Part shown: positions 1 through 5,998 of the stretch, one piece after another | How the letters are laid out: every line of letters starts with the position of its first letter | Numbering within the stretch: the first letter of the stretch is position 1 | Assembly (NCBI GenBank): GCA_934650975.1 | Contig: CAKUFW010000059.1 | Span: 1 to 12,030, forward strand | DNA: 12,030 bases | Direction: 5' to 3' | Origin: an uncultured Collinsella sp. | Lineage (GTDB): Bacteria; Actinomycetota; Coriobacteriia; Coriobacteriales; Coriobacteriaceae | Position numbers and translations under genes: made by a program | The notes under the pieces: model-generated | What the model was told of the DNA's origin: nothing | The model's database searches: none | What the model saw: the letters and a program-made list of their open reading frames with translations, nothing else

Positions 1-8
1 TGATAATG

Positions 9-18
9 CCCCCCCCCC
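9..18 (+). repeat. C10 homopolymer upstream of the Crp/Fnr-type gene
   Basis: Ten consecutive C residues lie 53 bp before the chosen ATG of the regulator. Just before the run is TGATAAT (1-7), which could be a -10 element whose start point would fall inside the C run, or simply tandem stop codons of a gene left of the window. Runs of this length are prone to slippage in replication and transcription. The tract is seen directly; any regulatory role is inferred, and the -35 region is outside the window. Confidence 0.5.
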
Positions 19-61
19 ACGTTTTCGCTTTATCCTTGTTTAACAATTGCTAATTGAAACT

Positions 62-65
62 GGAG
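62..65 (+). promoter_or_regulatory. Ribosome binding site deciding the regulator start
   Basis: GGAG lies six bases before ATG 72. The upstream in-frame TTG at 54 has no comparable site in front of it, and this GGAG would lie inside its coding sequence, so the ATG is preferred. Confidence 0.7.
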
Positions 66-71
66 ATAAAC

Positions 72-644
72 ATGGATGACTCTTTTTTTAATTTATACGC
101 CAGCTGCGATGATGAAAAATTACGCAAGTCACTTCTCGGCTTAAGCTCCCTCCAGTCGTTCAAAAAAGGCGATATTATTCTTGGAATGGGAGAACGACAA
201 GAATGGATTTATTTCCTCTACAGCGGAATAGCCTGTGCCTATTCCTTAGAGCACGACGGGACGGAAGTTGTTGATTGCATAATGGATAAGAAAGGGATGC
301 CCGTTATGCCAAGCGCCTGTCTAAACGAACCCTCCCCCTTCTTTATCGAAGCTTTATCCGATTGCACCCTAACTAGAATCAATTTGCAGCAAATCGAGAA
401 CTTGCGGCAAACGCACGCAGGAGCTGCATCTCTTTTCAACAGTTTCCTGTCAAAGGCGTGGCTAGACCATCATGAATTAGAATCCGCCCTGAGACGACTT
501 CCCGCACGTCAAAGATACGAATGGTTTCTTACTTCATATCCAAATGTTATAGACGCAATCCCACATTCGAAAATTGCTTCGTTTCTGGGAATGTCACCTG
601 TGACTCTTTCTAGAATCAGAAACACCCACAGCAACCTGCGATAG
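72..644 (+). CDS. Crp/Fnr-family transcriptional regulator
   Basis: A 190-residue one-component regulator. Residues about 25-110 fit a cyclic-nucleotide-binding-type beta-roll sensor (a KKGDIIL strand start near 31, then a YFLYSGIA segment near 47-54). Residues about 115-142 are the long dimerisation helix. The C-terminus carries a compact helix-turn-helix, with PHSKIASFLGMSPVTLSRIR at 164-183 matching the recognition pattern IASxLGMxxxTLSRIR of the family. There is no Fnr-type N-terminal cysteine cluster, and the canonical cAMP-contact residues are not recognisable, so the ligand is unknown. The start is ATG 72, because GGAG lies six bases upstream. The gene is about 45% G+C against about 63% for its neighbours and uses many A/T-ending codons, which suggests recent transfer. 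Its targets cannot be read from the window; the downstream peptidase gene is 137 bp away and may be independent. Confidence 0.85.
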   Translation: MDDSFFNLYASCDDEKLRKSLLGLSSLQSFKKGDIILGMGERQEWIYFLYSGIACAYSLEHDGTEVVDCIMDKKGMPVMPSACLNEPSPFFIEALSDCTLTRINLQQIENLRQTHAGAASLFNSFLSKAWLDHHELESALRRLPARQRYEWFLTSYPNVIDAIPHSKIASFLGMSPVTLSRIRNTHSNLR

Positions 645-781
645 TCCTCAAGAGGATCACGCATCCCTTTACCTCGCTATCAGAACCCCCATAACGTTTT
701 ACATTTGGGTACACTCGCTATGGCTGTATACCTTGGCCGTGGAAGTATTCACATCCTCGAGCCGTGAGACAAGGAGCGCGC
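645..781. other. Intergenic region between regulator and carboxypeptidase
   Basis: This 137-bp gap starts with a small TCCTC-AA-GAGGA dyad (645-656) that has no T-run, so it is a poor terminator. TTTACA at 698-703 and TACACT at 710-715 resemble promoter hexamers but are not spaced as a pair. A promoter for the carboxypeptidase is expected here but cannot be placed with confidence. No small gene is seen. Confidence 0.5.
771..776 (+). promoter_or_regulatory. Ribosome binding site of the M32 carboxypeptidase
   Basis: AAGGAG lies five bases before ATG 782 and decides between three in-frame starts: GTG 764 upstream, ATG 782, and ATG 893, where an AGAAGG is only one base from the codon. Confidence 0.65.
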
Positions 782-2410
782 ATGGGCAGAGACGGTAAGA
801 AGGAAGCCGAAAAGGCGAAAGACAAGAGCAAATCGAACGGAATTAAGATCACGCTTGCCCAGCCGGGCAAACATGCCTCAAAAAAAGAAGGCATGAAGGT
901 CGACAAGGCCGTCAAGAAGTTCCGCAAGCTCGAGGGCAAGCTGTGGACCCGCGAGTACTTGCTCAAGATTGCCGAGTTCGATGGCGCGACCATCGCCCCC
1001 GCCAACGGCGCTGCCGCCCGTGCCGATGCCATGGGCACCCTTGCCGGTGAGCATCACAAGCTCCTGACCAGCGAAAAGTCCGTTGAGCTTGTGCGTTCGC
1101 TGGCACGCGAGACTGTCGCCGGCGGCAAGATCGACGACCCGCAGCTGCTCGACGAGATTCGCGTGCTCGGTCGCGACCAGCGCGAGGCCAGCGCTATCCC
1201 CACCGAGGAAGCCGAGGCCTGGACCAGGCTCACTTGCGAGGCCGACGCCGTGTGGCACAAGGCAAAGGCGGCCAACGACTGGGCGAGCTTTGAGCCCTAC
1301 GTGGACAGGATCGTCGGGCAGCTTAAGCGCCAGGCCCAGCTTATGGACCCCAAGCGCGACCCGTACGACGTGTGGCTCGACCAGTACGAGCGCGGCCTTT
1401 CCACCCAGAACTTCGACGCATTCTGCAACGAGGTCAAGGCCACGGTCGTGCCACTCGTGCACGCCATCGGCGAGCGCGGCCAGCAGCCGGCTGCCGACTT
1501 TTTGCACGCCCATGTGCCCGAGGCTGCCCAGCGCGCCATGAGCTTTGACCTGATGAAGCTTGTGGGCCTGGACCTGGACGACACCACGCTCGCCTTTACC
1601 GAGCATCCGTTTAGCGAGGGCTTCTCGGTGGGCGACGCGCGCATCGCCACGCACATCTATGAGGACGATTGCATCTCCAACGTCTACAGCATCATCCACG
1701 AGGCCGGCCACGCCATGTACGAGTTGGGCGTGAACCCCGCTTACGCGCGCACGTGCCTGGAAGGCGGCACCTCCATGGGCATCCACGAGAGCCAGAGCCG
1801 TTTCTTTGAGAACACCGTGGGTCGCAGCCGTGCCTTTATGGGCCCGCTGCTCGAGGTGCTGCGCCGCCACGCGCCCGAGGTCTACGGCAACGTGGACGAG
1901 GACGCGCTCTACCGCGCCGTGAACATTGCGCATCCGTCGCTGATCCGCACCGAGGCCGACGAGCTCACCTATCCGCTCCATATTATGGTGCGCTACCAGA
2001 TTGAGCGCATGCTGTTTGCCGGCGAGGCCACGGCCAAGGATATCCCCGCGCTCTGGAACCGCTTTATGGACGAGTACCTGGGCATTCCGGTTCCCGACGA
2101 CACGCGCGGCTGCCTGCAGGATACGCACTGGAGCGGCGGCTCGTTTGGCTACTTCCCCACGTATGCGCTGGGCAGCGCCTACGATGCCATGTTTGTTCCT
2201 GCCATGTGCCGCGACGGCGTCGACCTTACCGGCGCCTGCGCGAGCGGCGACCTGGCACCCGTCAGCGCATGGCTGGGCGAGCACATTTGGCAGTGGGGCC
2301 GCGCCAAGGACGCGCCGGTGCTCATAAAGGGCGCCTGCGGCATGGCATTCGACGCCCGCTACTACTGCAGCTACCTCCAGGACAAGTTCACCACACTCTA
2401 CGAGCTGTAA
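782..2410 (+). CDS. M32-family metallocarboxypeptidase
   Basis: A 542-residue cytosolic zinc carboxypeptidase of peptidase family M32 (the Taq/Pfu carboxypeptidase type), expected to remove C-terminal residues from peptides. Zinc ligands are visible: HEAGH at residues 306-310 and the third ligand E336 in HESQSR. The 26-residue distance between H310 and that Glu matches what I recall for the Pyrococcus enzyme. Other family blocks are DELTYPLH, and HWSGGSFGYFPTYALGS near the C-terminus. Family members are usually about 500 residues. The extra length is a Lys-rich N-terminal segment of about 37 residues before the conserved helical domain. ATG 782 is chosen for its AAGGAG; ATG 893 would give a 505-residue protein of normal length, so the N-terminus is the one uncertain point. 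The gene is monocistronic and convergent with glmM. Confidence 0.93.
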   Translation: MGRDGKKEAEKAKDKSKSNGIKITLAQPGKHASKKEGMKVDKAVKKFRKLEGKLWTREYLLKIAEFDGATIAPANGAAARADAMGTLAGEHHKLLTSEKSVELVRSLARETVAGGKIDDPQLLDEIRVLGRDQREASAIPTEEAEAWTRLTCEADAVWHKAKAANDWASFEPYVDRIVGQLKRQAQLMDPKRDPYDVWLDQYERGLSTQNFDAFCNEVKATVVPLVHAIGERGQQPAADFLHAHVPEAAQRAMSFDLMKLVGLDLDDTTLAFTEHPFSEGFSVGDARIATHIYEDDCISNVYSIIHEAGHAMYELGVNPAYARTCLEGGTSMGIHESQSRFFENTVGRSRAFMGPLLEVLRRHAPEVYGNVDEDALYRAVNIAHPSLIRTEADELTYPLHIMVRYQIERMLFAGEATAKDIPALWNRFMDEYLGIPVPDDTRGCLQDTHWSGGSFGYFPTYALGSAYDAMFVPAMCRDGVDLTGACASGDLAPVSAWLGEHIWQWGRAKDAPVLIKGACGMAFDARYYCSYLQDKFTTLYEL

Positions 2411-2436
2411 GGCATACATCTAGTCATTGGGGGCTT

Positions 2437-2466
2437 GTGCAAAAAAGGGCAAATATGAGTACTGTT
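2437..2466 (+). repeat. 30-bp 3'-flank repeat, copy 1 (sense to the carboxypeptidase gene)
   Basis: A 30-base segment beginning GTGCAAAAAAGGGC and ending TGAGTACTGTT, 26 bases after the carboxypeptidase stop. Its reverse complement occurs at 2633-2662 with one mismatch (2447 against 2652). After the repeat, TGTTGC (2463-2468) and GTAACA (2476-2481) can form a small stem, and TTTAATTTGG follows; a related CTAATTTGG also follows copy 2. Confidence 0.8.
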
Positions 2467-2495
2467 GCCATGCTTGTAACATTTAATTTGGGCTA

Positions 2496-2540
2496 AAAAG
2501 AGGTCCTAAGTGAGATTTATTCTTACTTAGGACCTCTTTT
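2496..2540. terminator. Bidirectional rho-independent terminator between two convergent genes
   Basis: The arms 2496-2514 and 2522-2540 form a 19-bp stem (16 perfect outer pairs, one G-T, two more pairs) around a 7-base loop. The outer stem carries AAAAGAGG/CCTCTTTT, giving a T-run at the 3' side on either strand (TTTTA on plus, TTTTTA on minus). It lies about 85 bp after the carboxypeptidase stop and about 165 bp after the glmM stop, so it can end both transcripts. Confidence 0.9.
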
Positions 2541-2587
2541 ATTGGACATATGAGAAGATATGCAAGTCGGAATGGTGTTCAAACGGC

Positions 2588-2598
2588 GCCAATATGAG
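2588..2598 (+). repeat. Partial third copy of the repeat core
   Basis: GCCAATATGAG matches the core GCAAATATGAG of the flanking 30-bp repeats at 10 of 11 positions. It is inverted relative to 2640-2650, so in a glmM transcript the two could pair as a stem closing a loop of about 41 bases. It is short and may be chance. Confidence 0.4.
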
Positions 2599-2632
2599 CT
2601 TTGAAGGCAAAAATCGCTGCTACCAAATTAGT

Positions 2633-2662
2633 AACAGTACTCATATTTGCCGTTTTTTGCAC
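2633..2662 (-). repeat. 30-bp 3'-flank repeat, copy 2 (sense to glmM)
   Basis: Read on the minus strand this is the same 30-base sequence as 2437-2466 with one change (C for G at the eleventh base). It begins 41 bases after the glmM stop codon, in sense orientation to glmM. On the minus strand it continues ACTAATTTGGTAGC, sharing TAATTTGG with the downstream flank of copy 1. Confidence 0.8.
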
Positions 2663-2703
2663 ACTGCCTATTAGGACCCCCTGCCAAACAGCTCCGAAGG
2701 CCC

Positions 2704-4035
2704 CTACAAGGCCTCCAGCGCTCCCGCGATGCGCTTCATGGCGGCGTTGGCGGCTGCTTGGTCGGGAGCCTCGGCCAGCACGCGAATCACCGACTCGGTT
2801 CCGCTCTTGCGCACGAGCACGCGGCCCTCGCCCGCCAGCGAAGCCTCGGCCTCGGCAATGGCGGCCTGCACACCCATGTTATCGAGCGCGGCATCCTTGT
2901 CCGCCACGCGCACGGCAACCTGAGCCTGCGGCAACAGTTTGCACGGAGCCGTGAGCTGCGAGAGCGTCTCGCGCTCGGCGCGAATCACTTCCATCACGCG
3001 CAGCGACGTCATAATGCCGTCGCCCGTGCGCTCGATATCACCAAAAATCGTGTGGCCCGTCTGCTCGCCGCCCAGGCTGTAACCGCCCTCGCGCATCTTG
3101 GCATACACATGACGGTCGCCCACGCCGCTGGTCACGGCGCTCAGACCGGCAAGCTCCAGCGACTTGATCAGGCCAAAGTTGCTGGCGATCGTCGGCACCA
3201 CGGTACCGCCCGAAAGGCGACCGTGCTTGTTCAGATACACACCGCACACATACAGAATCTGGTCGCCGTCGACCACGCGACCGCGCTCGTCCACGGCCAG
3301 GCAGCGATCGGCATCGCCGTCATAGGCAAAGCCCACATCCAGGCCCTGCTCCACCACGTGGCGCTGCAGGCGCTCCATATGCGTGGAACCGCAGTCGACG
3401 TTAATGTTGAAGCCATCGGGCGCGGCGTTAATCACGCGCACGTCGGCGCCCAGAGCATCGAACACCGGCTTGGCCACCGAGGACGCCGAGCCGTTAGCGC
3501 AGTCCAGGCCAATCTTGACGCCCTGCAGCGAAAAGTTCGCGCTGGCGATGAGCGAGGCAATGTAGCGGTTGCGGCCCTGCATGTAGTCCACCGTGGCGCC
3601 AATGTGGTTGCCTGTGGCCAGCGGCACCTCGGTCTTGCCATCGATGTAGTCCTCGATGAGCTCCAGCACGTCCTCGTCCATCTTAAAGCCGTCGCTGTTG
3701 ACGAGCTTGATGCCGTTATCGCAAAACGGGTTGTGGCTCGCGCTGATCATGATGCCGCAATCGAAGCAGCCCTCCACGGTCTGGTGCGCCACGCCCGGCG
3801 TCGGAATCACGTGCAGCATGTAGGCGTCCGCACCGCTCGCGACCAAGCCACTCACCAGCGCCGCCTCGAACATATAGCTGGATCGACGCGTGTCCTTACC
3901 CACGATGACGCGCGCCTTAGCACTGCGATTGGCGCCGTAATACCAGCCCACAAAACGGCCGATCTTATAGGCGTGCTCTACCGTCAGCCCAACGTTGGCC
4001 TCGCCGCGAAAGCCGTCGGTGCCAAAGTACTTCAT
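2704..4035 (-). CDS. glmM: Phosphoglucosamine mutase GlmM
   Basis: Converts glucosamine-6-phosphate to glucosamine-1-phosphate in the cytosol, the step before UDP-GlcNAc for peptidoglycan. At 443 residues it has the family's normal length. The four expected blocks are present: N-terminal KYFGTDGFRG (2-10), the phosphoserine loop ISASHNP with active S100, the Mg-binding loop DGDADR (239-244), the sugar-binding loop GGEQTGH (322-328), and the C-terminal phosphate-binding RKSGTESVIRV (409-419). GlmM is favoured over other phosphohexomutases by the FGTDGFRG start and overall length. Start ATG 4035 has GAGAGGA six bases upstream. It follows the EamA gene by 81 bases on the same strand, possibly as a second cistron. 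A GATAAT at 4091-4096 (minus) could be a -10 of its own, but no good -35 is visible. Confidence 0.97.
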   Translation of the reverse strand: MKYFGTDGFRGEANVGLTVEHAYKIGRFVGWYYGANRSAKARVIVGKDTRRSSYMFEAALVSGLVASGADAYMLHVIPTPGVAHQTVEGCFDCGIMISASHNPFCDNGIKLVNSDGFKMDEDVLELIEDYIDGKTEVPLATGNHIGATVDYMQGRNRYIASLIASANFSLQGVKIGLDCANGSASSVAKPVFDALGADVRVINAAPDGFNINVDCGSTHMERLQRHVVEQGLDVGFAYDGDADRCLAVDERGRVVDGDQILYVCGVYLNKHGRLSGGTVVPTIASNFGLIKSLELAGLSAVTSGVGDRHVYAKMREGGYSLGGEQTGHTIFGDIERTGDGIMTSLRVMEVIRAERETLSQLTAPCKLLPQAQVAVRVADKDAALDNMGVQAAIAEAEASLAGEGRVLVRKSGTESVIRVLAEAPDQAAANAAMKRIAGALEAL

Positions 4036-4058
4036 AAGAGGTCCTCTCTATAGACAAA

Positions 4059-4085
4059 GGCGCGCCGCCAAAGCAACGCGCCGCC
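4059..4085 (-). repeat. GC-rich dyad and 9-bp direct repeat between EamA gene and glmM
   Basis: CGCGCCGCC occurs at 4061-4069 and 4077-4085, and GGCGCG (4059-4064) can pair with CGCGCC (4077-4082) across 12 bases. On the minus strand the stem is followed by only TTT, so it is at best a weak terminator or a processing hairpin. Confidence 0.35.
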
Positions 4086-4116
4086 AGGCTATTATCCTTT
4101 AAAGCAACCGCAGGGG

Positions 4117-5139
4117 CTATACCGTCAGGAACATCATCACGATGATCATGGCAAAGCCGATCAGATCGGTCGGCAAAAATACCGTTCCCAGCATAACCGC
4201 GCTGGTAATAGTTGCCGAAACCGGCTCCACGGTTCCGATCAGGCTCGCGCGCACCGAACCGATGTCCTTAACGCCCTGCATATAGAGCATGTACGCCAAG
4301 AACGAGCCCACGATCACAAACACCGCAAGCGCCTCGATGCCGGCTGCGTCCAGCGCCGGCATATGAGCCCACGGCTGGACCACGGCACACGAAACCACGC
4401 CCGCCGTGAGCATGGCAGAGCCTGTAACGATGGGGCTGCCGTATTCGGGCAGAATCTTTGCGGGGATCACCGCCATGCAGGTGGCACTGACCGCGCACAT
4501 AAGGCCCGCGACCAGGCCGAGCGGCGAGATGCTCAGGCTGGTGGGGTCGCCGCCAGTTGCGATCAAAAACGTACCGCCCAGAGCCAGGCCGATGCCGATA
4601 ACCTCGCGCGTACGCGGCATACGGCGATCGATGACGCAGGTGTATCCCATAATGATGACCAGCTGCAGGCACTGGAGCACCGTCGCGGTTCCGGCGTTGG
4701 TCAGGCGCACGGCCGAAAGATAGCAAAACTGATTGAACAGCAGACCAAAGGCGGTAAAGAGCAGCAGCTGTCTGCGGTCGGCAGGCGTGGTCCACAGCTT
4801 GACCAGGCGCGCACGATCGCGCGTGACGACCACGACCATAAACAGCAGGCCGGCGAGAATCTGACGTACGCTCATGAGCCACAGGGTATCGACGTGGTAG
4901 GTATCGAACAGAAAGCTCGCGCTAGTACCCGAGAAGCCCCAAAACGAACCACCCACCAGCGTGGCCAGAACGCCCGTGATCATCTTGCGCGTCGAGGCGC
5001 TGTTAAGGCGGTCGCGCCACGCGCGGCGCGTGCTGCGGCTCAGCTCGTCGGTCCCCTCCGGCACGACAAAATCGGACGCGGCCGTCATCGGCACCGAAGC
5101 CTTTTCATGGGTATGCCGGACCGAGCGCTCCTGTTTCAT
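4117..5139 (-). CDS. EamA/DMT-superfamily transporter
   Basis: A 340-residue integral membrane protein with ten predicted hydrophobic segments from about residue 53 to the end, arranged as two EamA repeats of five. The first segment contains GGSFWGFSG and the second repeat holds the characteristic GTVEPVSATITSAVMLG. The family exports or imports small metabolites; the substrate cannot be inferred from sequence. The N-terminus has an unusually long polar segment of about 50 residues before the first membrane helix. The start is uncertain: ATG 5139 has GGAG only four bases upstream, and a later start (for example the Met at residue 18) would shorten this tail. The last helix ends almost at the stop codon. 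It is transcribed toward glmM, but a functional link to amino-sugar metabolism would be speculation. Confidence 0.9.
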   Translation of the reverse strand: MKQERSVRHTHEKASVPMTAASDFVVPEGTDELSRSTRRAWRDRLNSASTRKMITGVLATLVGGSFWGFSGTSASFLFDTYHVDTLWLMSVRQILAGLLFMVVVVTRDRARLVKLWTTPADRRQLLLFTAFGLLFNQFCYLSAVRLTNAGTATVLQCLQLVIIMGYTCVIDRRMPRTREVIGIGLALGGTFLIATGGDPTSLSISPLGLVAGLMCAVSATCMAVIPAKILPEYGSPIVTGSAMLTAGVVSCAVVQPWAHMPALDAAGIEALAVFVIVGSFLAYMLYMQGVKDIGSVRASLIGTVEPVSATITSAVMLGTVFLPTDLIGFAMIIVMMFLTV

Positions 5140-5269
5140 TCCACTCCCCCGAAATCAATTGCCAACAAAGCGCTCAAACTGTAGCACGACTATTGGTATG
5201 AAAAAGCGGATGTTTTAGAACATCTACGAGCGTCCAAATTGTGGGGACGAAAGGAATGATGGAAGGCCG
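5140..5269. other. Gap between the envelope operon and the EamA gene
   Basis: This 130-bp gap holds two dyads read on the minus strand. CGTCC/GGACG (5231-5235 and 5245-5249) comes first, then the hairpin with T-run at 5201-5224. The remaining stretch to the EamA start is A+T-richer than coding DNA and probably carries that gene's promoter. TACAGT-like and TTGAGC-like hexamers occur, but without a convincing pair. Confidence 0.45.
5201..5224 (-). terminator. Candidate terminator after the second signal peptidase gene
   Basis: Read on the minus strand, GATGTT pairs with AACATC around a 4-base loop (arms 5219-5224 and 5209-5214), followed after three bases by TTTTT (5205-5201). The stem is only 6 bp and not GC-rich, so strength is doubtful. 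The position, about 45 bp past the stop of the last gene of the operon, fits. Confidence 0.5.
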
Positions 5270-5998
5270 CTATGCCGAGGGGTTGGGGTCGTCTGGAGCG
5301 CTTGGGTCGGAATCGCCCGGGGCACTCGGCTCAGCCTCGGCGTCGGGCTCAACACGATCCTTGGCATCATCCTCGTCGCCAGCACCATCCTGATCCTGCT
5401 CGCGGCGACGTTTTTCGCGAATCTGCTCCACGGCAGCGCGCAGGGCGGCCTCGTCCTCGGCACGCGCCACGTCTTGCGTGGTCTTGACCATATGGCGAAT
5501 CTCGAGCACCAGCAGCACGATCAGCGGCACCACGATAAGCGGGAAGAACAGCAGCGGATTGGTGAGCAGCGACACCACCACGCCCAGGCCTGCCGAGACA
5601 AAGACCACGCGGCCCACCACATCGGCGGCGGGCACGGGCGCGGCGTCCTCGACCGGATTGGCATCGCCCTTGGTGTGGTAGACCGGCGAGCCGTCGGGCG
5701 CGGCTTCCACAGATACGATGCGGTGCGTGTTGAGCGAACCCTCCAGCGCGTCATCGGACGAATGGAAGGTGATGATATCGCCCACCTGGTAGGCCTGGCT
5801 GTTGTCGGTATCGACGACGATAAACGAGTGCACGGGAATCGCCGGCTCCATCGAGCCGGTCAGCGTGCGCATAAAGCCGTAGCCCATGATGGTGGGAATC
5901 TCGCCGGCGGGCGTGAACACCGTGCGCAGCAGCACCACAAAGGCGACCAGGATCACCACGGTCGCCAGCACGTTGATCACGCGGAGCACGTGCTTCAT
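5270..5998 (-). CDS. Signal peptidase I, ER/SipW type (second copy in operon)
   Basis: A 242-residue membrane serine protease expected to remove signal peptides on the outer face of the membrane. A first transmembrane segment spans about residues 7-27. The nucleophile is S49 in LTGSMEPAIP, the general base is H92 in NTHRI (His instead of the bacterial Lys, the ER/archaeal S26B pattern), and TKGDAN with D112 follows. A second transmembrane segment lies at about 145-167. The remaining 75 residues form a cytoplasmic tail, first charged and helical, then acidic with a repeated PSAP(D/G)D pattern. I chose ATG 5998, which overlaps the upstream stop as TGATG; a GTG one codon earlier is possible. The overlap implies translational coupling to the coiled-coil gene. 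It is distinct from the paralogue at 10013-10762, so the two may serve different substrates. Confidence 0.9.
   Translation of the reverse strand: MKHVLRVINVLATVVILVAFVVLLRTVFTPAGEIPTIMGYGFMRTLTGSMEPAIPVHSFIVVDTDNSQAYQVGDIITFHSSDDALEGSLNTHRIVSVEAAPDGSPVYHTKGDANPVEDAAPVPAADVVGRVVFVSAGLGVVVSLLTNPLLFFPLIVVPLIVLLVLEIRHMVKTTQDVARAEDEAALRAAVEQIREKRRREQDQDGAGDEDDAKDRVEPDAEAEPSAPGDSDPSAPDDPNPSA

Noticed and set aside
878..2419. A 513-codon open frame opposite the M32 carboxypeptidase
   Set aside because: Antisense shadow; the plus-strand frame has the complete zinc site and family blocks.
2437..2662. An insertion sequence or MITE bounded by the 30-bp inverted repeats
   Set aside because: No transposase, no target-site duplication recognised outside the repeats, and the inside contains a terminator for the flanking genes; kept only as an alternative in the findings.
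2647..4053. A 468-codon open frame on the plus strand opposite glmM
   Set aside because: It is the antisense shadow of a fully convincing glmM; its product is His/Ala/Arg-rich low complexity with no motif, as expected from GC-rich codon bias.
4036..4076. A promoter TTGCTT / TATAGA in front of glmM
   Set aside because: The hexamers are spaced 18 bp, but transcription would start at or after the ribosome binding site, leaving almost no leader.
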